Positions 8,134 through 17,927 are shown, counted from the stretch's first letter. The stretch: DNA of 63,039 bases from an uncultured Collinsella sp. (GCA_902495525.1 CABUXL010000009.1:1-63039), one strand, 5' to 3'. Notes: generated from the sequence alone by a model not told the origin. Translations and numbers: made by a program.

Positions 8134-8497
8134 TTACTTAAGCTCAGGCCAGAAATCCTTGTTGGCCTCGATCATGTCGTCGAGAATCTCCTTGGCGACC
8201 GTCATGGACGGCACGGTCTTGTTGAGCGTGAACGCCTTGAGCGCCTTCTCATACGAACCCTCGATGCACGCCTCGACCACGAGCTTCTCGGAGTTGAGCT
8301 GCTGCATCATGAGGCCCTGCTGGAACAGCGGGATGTTGTCGCGCGAGATGACCTCGGGGCCGTTCTTGCCGATGTAGGCGGGAAGCTCGACCATCGCGTC
8401 GTACGGCATGTTCGGGATAGCGCCGCGGTTCTGGCAAATGACCAGGAAGCGAGCGAAGGCGCTGCACTTCGAGCGATATTGAGCACCAATGCGGGCG
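8134..8497 (-). pseudogene. 3' remnant of a family 4 glycosidase (6-phospho-glycosidase type)
   Basis: The last 105 residues or so match the C-terminal quarter of GH4 NAD- and metal-dependent glycosidases: QNRGAIPNMPYDAMVELPAY, a GLMMQQLNSEKLVVEA helix, and the closing ALKAFTLNKTVPS...AKEILDDMIEANKDFWPEL. The family is about 440 aa, so three quarters are missing. The frame runs upstream into the sortase tail with no homologous sequence, so the 5' part was lost, probably when the pilus operon arrived or rearranged. Confidence 0.7.
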
Positions 8498-9637
8498 CTA
8501 CCGCAGGTGTCGCCCGCGATACTCGGGAGAATCAGCATCGGAATCGGGGGAAGCCGAGGAGGCTGAAGCAGAGGAGGAGAAGGGGACCGCAGGCCTGGAG
8601 GCTCCCGCGGTCCACCCGTTTCCGCCTTCGCCAGCAGCCGCGCCGGCGTCCAGCGTCACCGCGGCGGCAACGGCAGCACGCTGCGCCGCGCGCCGCTTCT
8701 TGCGCACGTGCCCGGCCGCAACGAGACCCACAACAATCGCCAGCAGCGCGCCCAAAACGCCCAGCGCCACCGCGGTGGTGTTGATGCCCTGCGCGTCCTC
8801 GGGCACGGGCACCTCATTCGGAATCTCCGCACGCACGCCCGATACGAGCAGGCGGTGCGAGTTCACGCCGTAGGGCGTGCAGGTCATGAGCGTCACGCGG
8901 TCCTCGCCGGCGGTCACGCGCAACTTGGAATCGTCGTCGGGCGTAATCACGTCTATGCGGTCGATCTTGTAACCCAGTTCCTCGCCCATCACCTCGATGT
9001 AAAACGAGTCGCCAACCTGCAGTTCGTCCAGGCGCGTGAACAGGAGCGAGCCTGGCACGCCGCGGTGGCCGGTAAGCACGGCGTGCGTGCTCGCGCCGCC
9101 CACGGGCAGCGATGTTCCATATAGGTGGCCGGCGCCCGCAGCGAGCACCTCGGTAGAGGTGCCGTGGTACACGGGCAGGTTCACGTCGATCTTGGGAATG
9201 CGCACCGAGCACATAAGGCCCGATCCCGCGTTAAGAAGCCCCTGGTAGGTTGTATCTTGCGAGGCGATGGAATCCTCAGAGCCAGAGGCGGTGGAGGCGC
9301 CGGAGGTGCTACCGAACGGATCCACGACCTCGCCGATAACGTCCTGACCGCCGGCGGCCAACTGCTCGTTGTAGGCGCGCGCGGCCGCGAGGGCCTCCTC
9401 CGCCTTCGGATAGGGCCAGCCATCAACCGTGTTGGCGGCCGCGGTAACTGCGGCCGTCTGCTCGGCCTGGGACATGGCGCGCAGGGCGAGGGGCGTGGCC
9501 ACGATAACAAAGCCGGCGACAAAGCACAGAAGGGAAAGCAGGCGCAGGGCGAGGGGCGGTTTACGTCGGCTGGGGGAAGCCGGGTTCGAACCGACGCTCG
9601 GCGTGCGCATCGTCGATACGGGCTTGATTGCCTTCAT
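8498..9637 (-). CDS. Class C (pilus) sortase
   Basis: 379 aa transpeptidase that would polymerise the adjacent pilins. It has a membrane helix (about 31-53), a lid motif DPF (106-108) typical of class C, catalytic H191 (LTGHRG), C253 (TLMTC) and R262, and a second membrane helix (about 288-309). The C-terminal tail of about 70 residues, rich in Ala/Ser, is long for the family and ends at the junction with the GH4 remnant, so it may be a recombinant tail. The ATG at 9637 is chosen because GGAGGT lies 7 nt upstream. It follows the pilin gene by 165 bases. Confidence 0.9.
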   Translation of the reverse strand: MKAIKPVSTMRTPSVGSNPASPSRRKPPLALRLLSLLCFVAGFVIVATPLALRAMSQAEQTAAVTAAANTVDGWPYPKAEEALAAARAYNEQLAAGGQDVIGEVVDPFGSTSGASTASGSEDSIASQDTTYQGLLNAGSGLMCSVRIPKIDVNLPVYHGTSTEVLAAGAGHLYGTSLPVGGASTHAVLTGHRGVPGSLLFTRLDELQVGDSFYIEVMGEELGYKIDRIDVITPDDDSKLRVTAGEDRVTLMTCTPYGVNSHRLLVSGVRAEIPNEVPVPEDAQGINTTAVALGVLGALLAIVVGLVAAGHVRKKRRAAQRAAVAAAVTLDAGAAAGEGGNGWTAGASRPAVPFSSSASASSASPDSDADSPEYRGRHLR

Positions 9638-9802
9638 GTGGTTCACCTCCGGGGGTGTGGGTGCGAGGACACGGTTAATGCACCACACCCCGCCGCGGGT
9701 CCAAGCGCGACGGGGTGCGGCGAAAGGGAATGTGAGAACGCGGCGCACGGGCGCTGATAGGAGACGACGATCGCCCGCTCGCCGCGTCATCAAGCTAGGG
9801 AA

Positions 9803-11572
9803 TTAAGAGCGCATACGTGCACTCAGGGCAAAGGCGGCGCCAGCAGCCATGAGCAGCACGCCCACGGTGATGAAAACCTTGATGCCCAGGTCACCGGTCA
9901 AGGGCAGCTCGGTGAGGTTCTTGGCGTTCCAAATCTTGATGGTCGAGTTCTCAACGGAGACGCGAGGATCGGTAGCGTCCTTGGCATAAGAAACAGCAGT
10001 GATGGTCTTCTGGCCCTCGGGATCGTCGGACTTCACCGTAGCGGATACCGTAAAGGTGAACTTCGGCAGGGAGACGGCGGTGTAACCATTGGGAGGAACG
10101 ATCTCCTCGATCTCATACGTGCCAGCGTCGAGACCATTAAAGTTGATGACGCCATCGTCGGTGGCGAACACGCCAACTTCGGCACCATCCTGAGTATCCT
10201 TAGTCGGAGTCGTGGTCAGGGTCTTCCATGCGCCGTTCTCGTAACCGAGATAGCTGCTTCCCGCCTTGATCGTGAACTTAGCACCCGAGAGCTTAGTGGT
10301 CATGTCCTTGGCGGTCTTCACGATGTTGAACTTATAGGAGTAGACATTCACCTCGTTACCAGGAATGGTCTGCTCATCGGAGATGTTGTTGGGGTTGTGC
10401 GACCAGGTAAGTGAGTCCTTGTTGGGGTTGCCCTGGATGGCGGTGGAGTCAGAAAGCTTGGCATCTGCATCAAGGGTAGCACTCACCAGTACGGTCACCT
10501 TTGCGCCCTCGTTCAGCGCAGTAGCGCCCGCAACCTGGTTCACGTAGTTGCCAAGGTCGATGACGGTATCTACACCTCCGGCGTACTTACTATCGGTATC
10601 AGAAGTGGCAGCATAGGAAACACTGTAGTCGTTACTCACCTTAAGAGTAACGTCTCCAACCTTGACCGATTCAACCTTTACGCCCGTGGCGACGTTACCG
10701 ACAATCGAAGAAATGGCAGAACTAGCAGTGTCGTTGATCTTGAACACACGTTTGGTCGAATAGCCGGTGTAGTACGGAACGGTAGTCTCAAGCGTGTAGT
10801 ACACGGTGTCGCCCACGGAGAAGGACGGCTCATTGTTGTAGGTGCCGTCAGCATTGGCAAGATGCTTAGAGATGGTCGGAATCACGTTCTTCACGGTAAC
10901 GGTGCCATCGACATCGGTGCCCGCAATGCTCGTCGGCGTAATGATGGGCAGCGAGAAGGACTCCTTGTCCGCAGCGGGATTGGTAACGTCCTTCAGGAAC
11001 CAGATACCCGGGACGTTAAAGGTTTTCACATTGGCGTTGCCGGCCGTAGACGTGGTGAACTCGGTTGCAGCAGGAGTACCAGGGAAGGTCTGGTCCTCGA
11101 GGTTCTGGGCAAAGGTGCGCAGCGCGGCATCATTGTTCCAAGGCGAGGAGAGGTTAGGGGCTCCGCTATTGCTAAACACCCGCATGATCAGGAAGCCCAT
11201 AGGGTTGTTCGACGCGTTGCCCTCGGACACAAAGAAGTTCTTGTCCTGCTTGTAGGCAGTAAGCACGTTCCGGGCATCGCCCGTCTCATCAATGACAGCA
11301 TTGAAGTTCATCGCGCCCTCGATGGTGCTCACGAGCGCATCGGTGGTATCAATCGTATAGGCAATCGACTTGTCATTGCCAACAACAACGTCCTTCAGCT
11401 CGGCAAGCTGCCAGCCGTTGAACGTGTGATCGGCAGCATCCGTCGACTGCTTGTTGATCGTAATGCTGTAGACTGGCGCAGCCTTGGCCGTGGGCGCTCC
11501 ACCCACCAGGCCGGTTACGGCGATCGCTACGGCGGCGGCGCCGGCGATCAGCTTTTGTACTAATCGGTTCAT
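9803..11572 (-). CDS. Major pilin, isopeptide-forming fimbrial protein (LPLTG)
   Basis: 589 aa. Signal peptide residues 1-32 (basic start, hydrophobic core, AKA|AP cleavage), an N-terminal pilin domain, a middle domain (VIPTISKHL...), and a C-terminal Cna-B/SpaA domain with E-box (YEIEEIVPPNGY). LPLTG is at 556-560, followed by a membrane helix and ARMRS tail. This is the FimA/SpaA-like shaft subunit that sortase C links through a lysine, perhaps the K in PTISK. The ATG at 11572 has an AAGGGGA ribosome-binding site; the frame opens further upstream without one. Second gene of tip-pilin-sortase. Confidence 0.88.
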   Translation of the reverse strand: MNRLVQKLIAGAAAVAIAVTGLVGGAPTAKAAPVYSITINKQSTDAADHTFNGWQLAELKDVVVGNDKSIAYTIDTTDALVSTIEGAMNFNAVIDETGDARNVLTAYKQDKNFFVSEGNASNNPMGFLIMRVFSNSGAPNLSSPWNNDAALRTFAQNLEDQTFPGTPAATEFTTSTAGNANVKTFNVPGIWFLKDVTNPAADKESFSLPIITPTSIAGTDVDGTVTVKNVIPTISKHLANADGTYNNEPSFSVGDTVYYTLETTVPYYTGYSTKRVFKINDTASSAISSIVGNVATGVKVESVKVGDVTLKVSNDYSVSYAATSDTDSKYAGGVDTVIDLGNYVNQVAGATALNEGAKVTVLVSATLDADAKLSDSTAIQGNPNKDSLTWSHNPNNISDEQTIPGNEVNVYSYKFNIVKTAKDMTTKLSGAKFTIKAGSSYLGYENGAWKTLTTTPTKDTQDGAEVGVFATDDGVINFNGLDAGTYEIEEIVPPNGYTAVSLPKFTFTVSATVKSDDPEGQKTITAVSYAKDATDPRVSVENSTIKIWNAKNLTELPLTGDLGIKVFITVGVLLMAAGAAFALSARMRS

Positions 11573-11641
11573 GATTCCCCTTTCAGAAATAAGCCCGACA
11601 TTCATAAACATCTATCTACATGCGCCATCAGACGAATCGTC

Positions 11642-14600
11642 CTAGCGGCGCTTTGTAGCGATCCAATACGCTCCCGCGGCGATACCGCCCAGAAGCATGA
11701 GACCGGCGCCCACGAGGAGCATGGAGTTCTCGGTCCAACCCGCGCCGGTGAGCGGGAGGTCCGTGAGGACTTTCACGTTGGTGAAGGTGGAGGCGGGGAT
11801 GGCGTTGGGCTCGGCGTCCTTGCCGATGGTGTTACTCACGGTGTTGCCCATGTCGTCCTTCACCTGCGTGACCGTGGTGGAGGTGGTGAGGCCGGAGTAC
11901 TTGCTAGTGGTCTCATCCATGACGGCCTTCACCGTGACGGCCACCTGGTACTCGGCCTCGGAGTAGCGAAGCTTGTCGATGGCACCGGTGGTAGGCGCGA
12001 CCTCCTTCACCGTGTAGGTGTAGGTCTTGGCGCCAGTCGGGTTCGAATCGCCGATCTTGGCGAGGTGCTTTTTGGAGAACGAGATACCGCCAAAGGATGC
12101 CACGATGTCGTTGACCTTGGTGGAGCCCGCTGCGGGAGCGACGGAAATAGTCATCGGATCAAGCTTAGGTGCGCTATCCTTATTTGTCCCCGTAGCCTCG
12201 ATGCTGAACTCGAACGGCACATATTTGTCTTTATCGCCCTTCGGCCAGTCCGTATTGCGAACAGATTTGGTCACCGGGATCTTCACGGACGTAGTGGTAA
12301 GGGCGTCGGAAATGTAGACGTTGTTCCCGTCAATCGTCGGGCTCTTTCCCTCGGTCCACGTGACGGAACCGTCCTCGTTGGACACCGTGAACTCATAAAC
12401 CGTGGTGTTCAAGTTGTAGCCAAACGGAGCCTGGGTCTCAACAAGCGTGTACGTACCCGGCAGCAGACCCTCGAGCGTGAACTTGCCAGGCGCGGTGTCG
12501 GTGTCTGACCACGTGGTATCGCTCGAAGTCGACTGGTCGCTCTCCCGGTCGATCACGGTCCAGGACTGGTCGGCCGTACCATCGGCGTCCTTTTTCTTGG
12601 TGAGCTTCCACTCAGAACCAGGCAAAGGAGTGTGTTTTGTGTCGTCCTCCGCCACCTTGGTCCAAGACACCGTACCGGTGATCCTGGCGTTGGGAATGGC
12701 ACCCGTGGAGTTATTCTCGAACGGAACCAGCAAGTTGTTGTTCGTCGTGTCCACATGACCCTGAACATAGTTCACCTGCTCGCCGGTGTTGTTCATGGTT
12801 GCGTAGTAGATGGTGTCCGACTTCTGATAACCAGCCGGCGCCTTGACCTCGCGAATGTAGTACGTGAAGTAGTCTTTATCGTTGGGATCGCCAATTTTGG
12901 CCTTCTGATTCAAATAGTTGAACTGAAGCTCGCCATCATCCGAAGAGTAATCATTGGCACCGCCATCCGTTACCGTAACGATGGGATTCGTTTCATTCTT
13001 GGCATCATCGACAGTGCCGTATATCGTCCACGAGGAACCAGGAAGCGACGTGTTGCCGTTCGCCGCATCGACCTTGCTCCACGCAACGGCGGAGCCGTCG
13101 GGCGTATACGACCCAGACCACGGGAAGTTGTGACGCTCCTGATCCATATCGATGACGGAAGCCGAGTTACCCTCACCAAATGCTGCGGCAACCTTCGGGC
13201 TGTTCATTGAGAAATCGACGCCCACATAAACGCGGCCGTTGGTAGTCACATGGTCGTCGAAACTTCCGTTGGGAACGAGAATCGATCCGATCATAGCCGC
13301 CGCAGGATCGTCGTCAGTCCACTTGGCACCGGTGGCTGTGCCGCCGTATCCCCAGTCCGCGCGGTTTTCTCCCGCGATGCCGCCTCGAATGGTAAGGCTT
13401 TGCGTATCGACAAAGTTCCACATGATGGACTGGGAAGCCGTCGCGTATGCCTCGCCCAGCTCCTTGCCGGAATATTGAGTTTCGTAACCACGCGAAATCT
13501 CGGTACCGTTCCACCAAAAGCGCCAGCCATTGTGAAACTCAATATTCGAAGATCCGGTAACGTTCACAACAACCGAGGCGCCCTTGGGAATGCCCTCGAA
13601 TGCGAAATCAACGCCACGATAATACTCGTTGTTGTATGTATTGCTCAGCTGAGAAGCATCGATGGTGAACACCTGCTGCATAGAGGTGTTGTCGCCCTTA
13701 AACGTGATAAGACGCTCGCTATTCTTGAATTGCTTACCATTGAGCGACGTATCGGCGCAGTCCGAATATATGGTCTTATACGACTCATCAAACACCAGGC
13801 CATAATTACAATTCGTCTTGTCGTACTTGTTGATTACGTAGTTGTTGTGATTGCTCGCGAAACCAACCTCGAGCGTGCCGGTATTTGCAAACGAGTTGAG
13901 CTGTTCCGATAGCTTCGAGAGGTACCCATCTTCACCGTTGTAGCTCGAATAATCGTTATTGTTGACATTAGTCAAATCAACAGTTTGATTGAACAGGTTG
14001 CTTTCCTGAGAGTTCTTGCCCTCGTACCAATTACCCTGCGTTGTCACCACGGATTGGCGTTCACTGTTATCGCGCCAGTATGTGATGGGGCCTGCGATCT
14101 GCGCAGTGTAGGCAAAGCCGGAAGGAGTCGCGCCCTCAGAAGATTTCTGCCGTCCGACCCAAGCGCCTTTCTTCCAAGCGCCAACGGTAGTCGTCTCCGG
14201 CGAGTCGCCGCTATAACCAACGCTCATCTTGGTGATCGCACTTTTAATTCCGGCCACCGCAAGCACGGTGCTGCCGGCGACAGGACGGAACTGGGAACCA
14301 AAACCAACGGTGCCAAAGCGGAAACCAGCACCAATTGATTGATAGGGCCAGCTCTCTTTGACTGGATTCATGGCAAGCTTGCCACGGACCAAGGTAAGGC
14401 CCTCCGCCTCAGCGGCATATGAGCCGGTGGGGGCGTTCTTCGCATCAAGATTACTAGTGTCGCTCGGCTTACCACCGATGTACATGTCGCGGCCGACGTA
14501 GGTGGCCACGCCGGGATCGGGGGTGGAGACATCGATATTCGTACCGATACCGATAGACGTGGGAACATAAATTCCCTTCTCCACGGTGGCCGTCGCTCTC

Positions 14601-14917
14601 GCTGAAGCCGCATTCGCACTCTGAGCCTGCTCAGCACTATTTGAAGAGCCAGCCTCGCCGCCATTGGTCTCGTCCCTATTCTGGTTTTCGGCATCCTCGC
14701 TGGTGTTATCTACAGTAGCGGACTCACTTGAGGAACCCCCCCCCATCACAGTTTCCTCGGCAGAAACTGTCTGGGCATCGTTGGCAATGGCCTGCGAAAT
14801 CGGAGGCATGACGAGCGACAGTACCAGGCTCAACACGGAGGCTCCGCACAAAATGCCTGCCAGTACACGGCGCGTCGCTTTATTACTCTGCTTAGTTTTT
14901 TCTGAATTCGCTTTCAT
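11642..14917 (-). CDS. Large LPLTG surface adhesin, probable pilus tip protein
   Basis: 1091 aa. A long signal region (1-46) is followed by a Ser/Glu/Asn-rich stretch, a choice-of-anchor-A-like domain (about 320-575, ending SLTIRGG...GSILVPNG), two Cna-B/SpaA domains (about 605-745 and 745-870, with E-boxes YYIREVKAPAGY and YTLVETQAPFGY), and a streptococcal-pilin-type isopeptide domain (about 879-1050). LPLTG is at 1054-1058, then a membrane helix and KRR. The layout is that of a tip adhesin covalently joined to the major pilin. The ATG has a GGGGAGGAG ribosome-binding site. It heads the pilus operon. The ligand is unknown. Confidence 0.86.
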   Translation of the reverse strand: MKANSEKTKQSNKATRRVLAGILCGASVLSLVLSLVMPPISQAIANDAQTVSAEETVMGGGSSSESATVDNTSEDAENQNRDETNGGEAGSSNSAEQAQSANAASARATATVEKGIYVPTSIGIGTNIDVSTPDPGVATYVGRDMYIGGKPSDTSNLDAKNAPTGSYAAEAEGLTLVRGKLAMNPVKESWPYQSIGAGFRFGTVGFGSQFRPVAGSTVLAVAGIKSAITKMSVGYSGDSPETTTVGAWKKGAWVGRQKSSEGATPSGFAYTAQIAGPITYWRDNSERQSVVTTQGNWYEGKNSQESNLFNQTVDLTNVNNNDYSSYNGEDGYLSKLSEQLNSFANTGTLEVGFASNHNNYVINKYDKTNCNYGLVFDESYKTIYSDCADTSLNGKQFKNSERLITFKGDNTSMQQVFTIDASQLSNTYNNEYYRGVDFAFEGIPKGASVVVNVTGSSNIEFHNGWRFWWNGTEISRGYETQYSGKELGEAYATASQSIMWNFVDTQSLTIRGGIAGENRADWGYGGTATGAKWTDDDPAAAMIGSILVPNGSFDDHVTTNGRVYVGVDFSMNSPKVAAAFGEGNSASVIDMDQERHNFPWSGSYTPDGSAVAWSKVDAANGNTSLPGSSWTIYGTVDDAKNETNPIVTVTDGGANDYSSDDGELQFNYLNQKAKIGDPNDKDYFTYYIREVKAPAGYQKSDTIYYATMNNTGEQVNYVQGHVDTTNNNLLVPFENNSTGAIPNARITGTVSWTKVAEDDTKHTPLPGSEWKLTKKKDADGTADQSWTVIDRESDQSTSSDTTWSDTDTAPGKFTLEGLLPGTYTLVETQAPFGYNLNTTVYEFTVSNEDGSVTWTEGKSPTIDGNNVYISDALTTTSVKIPVTKSVRNTDWPKGDKDKYVPFEFSIEATGTNKDSAPKLDPMTISVAPAAGSTKVNDIVASFGGISFSKKHLAKIGDSNPTGAKTYTYTVKEVAPTTGAIDKLRYSEAEYQVAVTVKAVMDETTSKYSGLTTSTTVTQVKDDMGNTVSNTIGKDAEPNAIPASTFTNVKVLTDLPLTGAGWTENSMLLVGAGLMLLGGIAAGAYWIATKRR

Positions 14918-15006
14918 CGATGTCTCCTCCCCAAGAGACCGCGATCTTGCTCTTTCACCATCAAACGTATCTGCGCAACCTGTAATTGCGCACGCTTATA
15001 GTACAT

Positions 15007-15036
15007 ATTGTAACGATTGTTTGAACATCTTGGCAA
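15007..15036 (-). promoter_or_regulatory. Candidate promoter of the pilus operon
   Basis: Minus-strand TTGCCA (15031-15036), an 18-bp spacer, then TACAAT (15007-15012), leaving a leader of about 85-90 nt. The upstream inverted repeat at 15061-15079 carries TTGACA in both directions and could be an operator or a second -35. Confidence 0.45.
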
Positions 15037-15375
15037 ATAAACCGATAGTTTTGTAGCGAATTGTCAATTCTCTTGACAATTGCTCAGATTTACCTTCGTT
15101 TATTCGCTATCTATTTTTTGTTTCTACTGGTAATTTAGTTGCCCATCATTTTTTAATGGCATTAGATTTATTTGCACAACATTTTGCTCAAGAGTAAACA
15201 TCCTGTAAACAGTCGAAAATTGACCATGAGCTGTAGGTCATTTACCGGGAGAAATACCCTACCAAACTGATGAGAATATCTTTAACTCATCGGTAGTTAG
15301 AAGCGTAATGTTCAGACAACCATATTGGTATTTGCGCGCAGATTGCAGGCATCAACTCGCCCAAATCGCCTGAGG

Positions 15376-15410
15376 CCACCACAAAGGTGCCTATCCCCAT
15401 TGTGGCGGTT
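15376..15410. repeat. Dispersed hairpin, family B (copy 2)
   Basis: CCACCACAAAGGTGCC followed by the pairing CC.TTGTGGCGG arm, 12 bases beyond the HAD hydrolase stop. Same element as at 3806. Confidence 0.8.
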
Positions 15411-15421
15411 CTCCCCCGGCG

Positions 15422-16243
15422 CTACAGCAGATGCTCCTCGATAAAGATCGCGATGCCGTCTTTGTCGTTGCTCGCGGTTACAAAGTCGGAGGCGGAGCGG
15501 GTGGCATCGCTGCCGTTTGCCATGGCCACGCCCACGCCGGCGTCGGCCACCATGCAGGTGTCGTTATCGGCATCGCCAAACACGCAGATGTTCTGGAGCT
15601 CCATGCCGTTGAGCTCCGCCACGCGCACAAGGCCGCGCGTCTTGGACACGCGCGGATCCATGAACTCGTAGAGCCGTTGCGTGGTCTGCAGAGCCGCAGC
15701 CTTAACAGTGTCGTCGGCGAGCATCGACGCCCGCTCGATGACCTGCGGCATCGCCTCGGGCACCATGGTAAACATCACCTTGGCCTGCGGCTCGCGCAAA
15801 AACTCGGAAAAGTCGACCACCTTGTAGGGCACGCCGTCGACACGCGACAAGTGCTCGACGCACGCATTGCTCTCGGGCACATAGAGCACGCCGTCCCGAG
15901 GGCAAACGGGCGTTGCCGGCAGGTCTGCCATGTGCTCGCAAATGCGCGCGATGGTCTCGCCCGGCAGCGGATAGCTCAGCTCGTTGATGTCGTGCGCGCG
16001 ATCGATGACCTCGGCGCCACCGCAGCCCACGAGCACGTCCACCAGGCCTTCGATACCCCAGAGCTCGTACATGGCCTCGGTCGCGTGGGCGTCGCGCCCG
16101 GTGCACAGGCCAAAGAGCACGCCACGCTCGCGCAAGGCGCGGATCGCCGCCACGGTACGCGGGGACACCGTGTGCTGGCTCGTGAGCAGCGTGCCGTCGA
16201 TATCGCAGAACACGGCTTTGATGTGGCTGAAGGTGGTGTCCAT
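15422..16243 (-). CDS. HAD-superfamily hydrolase, Cof type
   Basis: 273 aa, normal for the Cof/YidA subfamily of cytoplasmic sugar- or cofactor-phosphate phosphatases. Motif I is FCDIDGTLLT (nucleophile D14, acid/base D16). Motif IV is FGDADND near the C-terminus (GDxxND), with the C2-type cap between. The start context is MDTTFSHIKAVF. The substrate cannot be predicted. Stands alone between dispersed repeats. Confidence 0.88.
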   Translation of the reverse strand: MDTTFSHIKAVFCDIDGTLLTSQHTVSPRTVAAIRALRERGVLFGLCTGRDAHATEAMYELWGIEGLVDVLVGCGGAEVIDRAHDINELSYPLPGETIARICEHMADLPATPVCPRDGVLYVPESNACVEHLSRVDGVPYKVVDFSEFLREPQAKVMFTMVPEAMPQVIERASMLADDTVKAAALQTTQRLYEFMDPRVSKTRGLVRVAELNGMELQNICVFGDADNDTCMVADAGVGVAMANGSDATRSASDFVTASNDKDGIAIFIEEHLL

Positions 16244-16335
16244 GGGGGCCTTTCTGGGTTGTGCGGCGGTGTGGGGTGCATCTGGATGTGGCGTTCATGG
16301 TATACCAAAGCGCGGGCGCGGCCCGTCAAAGCAAA

Positions 16336-16372
16336 AACCGCCACAAAGGTGCCTGGCCCCTTTGTGGTGGCC
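16336..16372. repeat. Dispersed hairpin, family B (copy 3)
   Basis: ACCGCCACAAAGGTGCC with a GGCCCCTTTGTGGTGG partner arm, in the gap between the HAD and MFS genes, 31 bases before a family A element. Confidence 0.8.
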
Positions 16373-16402
16373 GGACTCGCAGGATGGCCTGGCCCGGGGC
16401 GC

Positions 16403-16467
16403 AAACCATCACAACATTCGACGCTTTTCCGCAAAATCGCGATTTTCATCGAATGTTGTGATGGTTT
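16403..16467. repeat. Dispersed inverted repeat, family A (copy 2)
   Basis: The same perfect 19-bp arms as at 3732 (16403-16421 and 16449-16467). The right arm abuts the MFS stop codon at 16468, so the element forms the 3' end of that transcript. Confidence 0.85.
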
Positions 16468-17754
16468 TTACTGTCTTGCAGAACGATCAAAATGCCGGCG
16501 TCCAAACAGCAGCAACGCCGCGGGAACCGCCGTCACGACCATGCCCGCACCAACGAGCGTCTGCTGCACACCAAACGTCGCCGCCAGCCAGGGGGCAATC
16601 GCCAGCGGGGCTACGCCGGCAAACATGTTGCCAAAGCCCATGACCGAGTTGACGCGGCCGAGCTGCTCGAGCGGGGCCGTCGTTTGCACGATCGTGTTGT
16701 GGAGCGGGTTGACGACGCCCCAGGCCACGCCCAGGGCAATCTGGCCGACAAGGGCTACGCCCACGTACGGCGTTCCCACGTAGAGCAGGCTTCCCAGACC
16801 CACGGACATAAGCGCTACAAGCAGCGTTTTGAGGCTGACAAAGCGCGCCGGCAAGCGGAGCGCGGCCACGGCGCCCAGCACCGCGCCCACACCGCTGGCC
16901 GACGAGAGCCAGCCCATCCACTCAACACCGACATGCAGAACATCGCGGTAGAAGAACGACTCCAGCGGATCGAAGGCGCCATAGCCAAAGTTCGAAAGAA
17001 AGATGATGAAGAACAGCAGGGCGAGAACGCTGTTGGTAAAGACTGTCTTGATGCTGGTCGCAAAGGTGACACGGGAGGACGTGTTGGGGTCGGGGCTTTG
17101 GCTGGCCTTATCCGATGTGATGTCGCCAACCGCGGGTTTGCCTTCGTGTGTGGCAACCTGACCTGCACTTTGCCTAAAGCCCCAACCGGCAATGAGCGCC
17201 AACGCGGTAAAGAGCATCATGAGCACGAACACCGCGCGCGACGACGCAGCCGCCGCGACAAAGCCGCCCAGCGTGGGGCCAACGATGATACTCACATTTG
17301 AAAACATGGTTATGGCGGAGTTGATGTCTTTGAGCTCGACGGAGTCGTCGGTGAGATACGCCGGATAGGACGTGGCGATGGGCTGGGCGAATCCCATCAC
17401 AAAGCCCAGGAGCACCGCGCCGAGCAGGACGACGCCGGTCGCGCTACCAAAGGTGATGATTGCCGCGCCGGTTGCCAGCGTGCCCACGATGCTCAGCAAG
17501 AAATGACTGCGCGGGCCCCAGGCGTCGAGTGCAGCGCCACCCGCAAAGGATCCCAAGATCACGAATACGTTCATAAACAGGACGGCCAGCGATGTCGCCA
17601 CGACCGAGGCATCGTCTGCATAGGTGAGCGTTCCGATGACGCCGATAAAGTAGCTGGTCTGAAAACCGGTGTAGATGAGAAAGCGCATCGCCACCAGGCG
17701 CTTGGCCTGCACGGACAGCGAAGGCTGAGGCTTAGAAAAAAGAGGTGCGAGCAT
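16468..17754 (-). CDS. MFS transporter
   Basis: 428 aa with about 12 hydrophobic segments and a central charged loop (residues about 200-230, QVATHEGKPAVGDITSDKASQ region), the usual 6+6 arrangement of the major facilitator superfamily. It resembles the drug/solute permease group (enterobactin-exporter-like MFS), but the substrate cannot be assigned. The ATG at 17754 is chosen for its AAGGAG ribosome-binding site at 5 nt; 13 more in-frame codons upstream lack one. Probably monocistronic. Confidence 0.82.
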   Translation of the reverse strand: MLAPLFSKPQPSLSVQAKRLVAMRFLIYTGFQTSYFIGVIGTLTYADDASVVATSLAVLFMNVFVILGSFAGGAALDAWGPRSHFLLSIVGTLATGAAIITFGSATGVVLLGAVLLGFVMGFAQPIATSYPAYLTDDSVELKDINSAITMFSNVSIIVGPTLGGFVAAAASSRAVFVLMMLFTALALIAGWGFRQSAGQVATHEGKPAVGDITSDKASQSPDPNTSSRVTFATSIKTVFTNSVLALLFFIIFLSNFGYGAFDPLESFFYRDVLHVGVEWMGWLSSASGVGAVLGAVAALRLPARFVSLKTLLVALMSVGLGSLLYVGTPYVGVALVGQIALGVAWGVVNPLHNTIVQTTAPLEQLGRVNSVMGFGNMFAGVAPLAIAPWLAATFGVQQTLVGAGMVVTAVPAALLLFGRRHFDRSARQ

Positions 17755-17927
17755 GGAGACTCCTTGTTTCATACGAATACGGGCGGTGGACATTCGCCAC
17801 CGTCCATCAAATCAATCTATCCGCATGAAACATTAAGGACGCATCAGGACCCTTCTCTCCGTTTTTCGCCCGTCATGAACTACTTGGTAGATTGTAAGGC
17901 ATGTCCCACACATCTACCAAAGCAAAA

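Larger units (their letters stand above)
14918..15421. other. AT-rich intergenic region upstream of the pilus operon
   Basis: About 500 bases with markedly lower GC than the flanks and no gene. It contains the candidate promoter at 15007-15036, a TTGTCAA-N5-TTGACAA inverted repeat at 15061-15079, a GATGAG-N11-CTCATC inverted repeat near 15270, and a family B hairpin at its right end. Confidence 0.6.

Noticed and set aside
9570..9610. GGTTCGAACC, like a tRNA T-loop
   Set aside because: It lies in the 5' coding part of the pilus sortase and no acceptor, D or anticodon stems can be formed around it.
8498..9793. Longer sortase start at 9793
   Set aside because: The extra 52 residues are Arg/Trp-rich intergenic translation; the ATG at 9637 has GGAGGT and starts a normal membrane-anchor tail.
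12030..12060. GGGTTCGAATC, like a tRNA T-loop
   Set aside because: It is inside the pilus tip gene, in frame, with no cloverleaf nearby.
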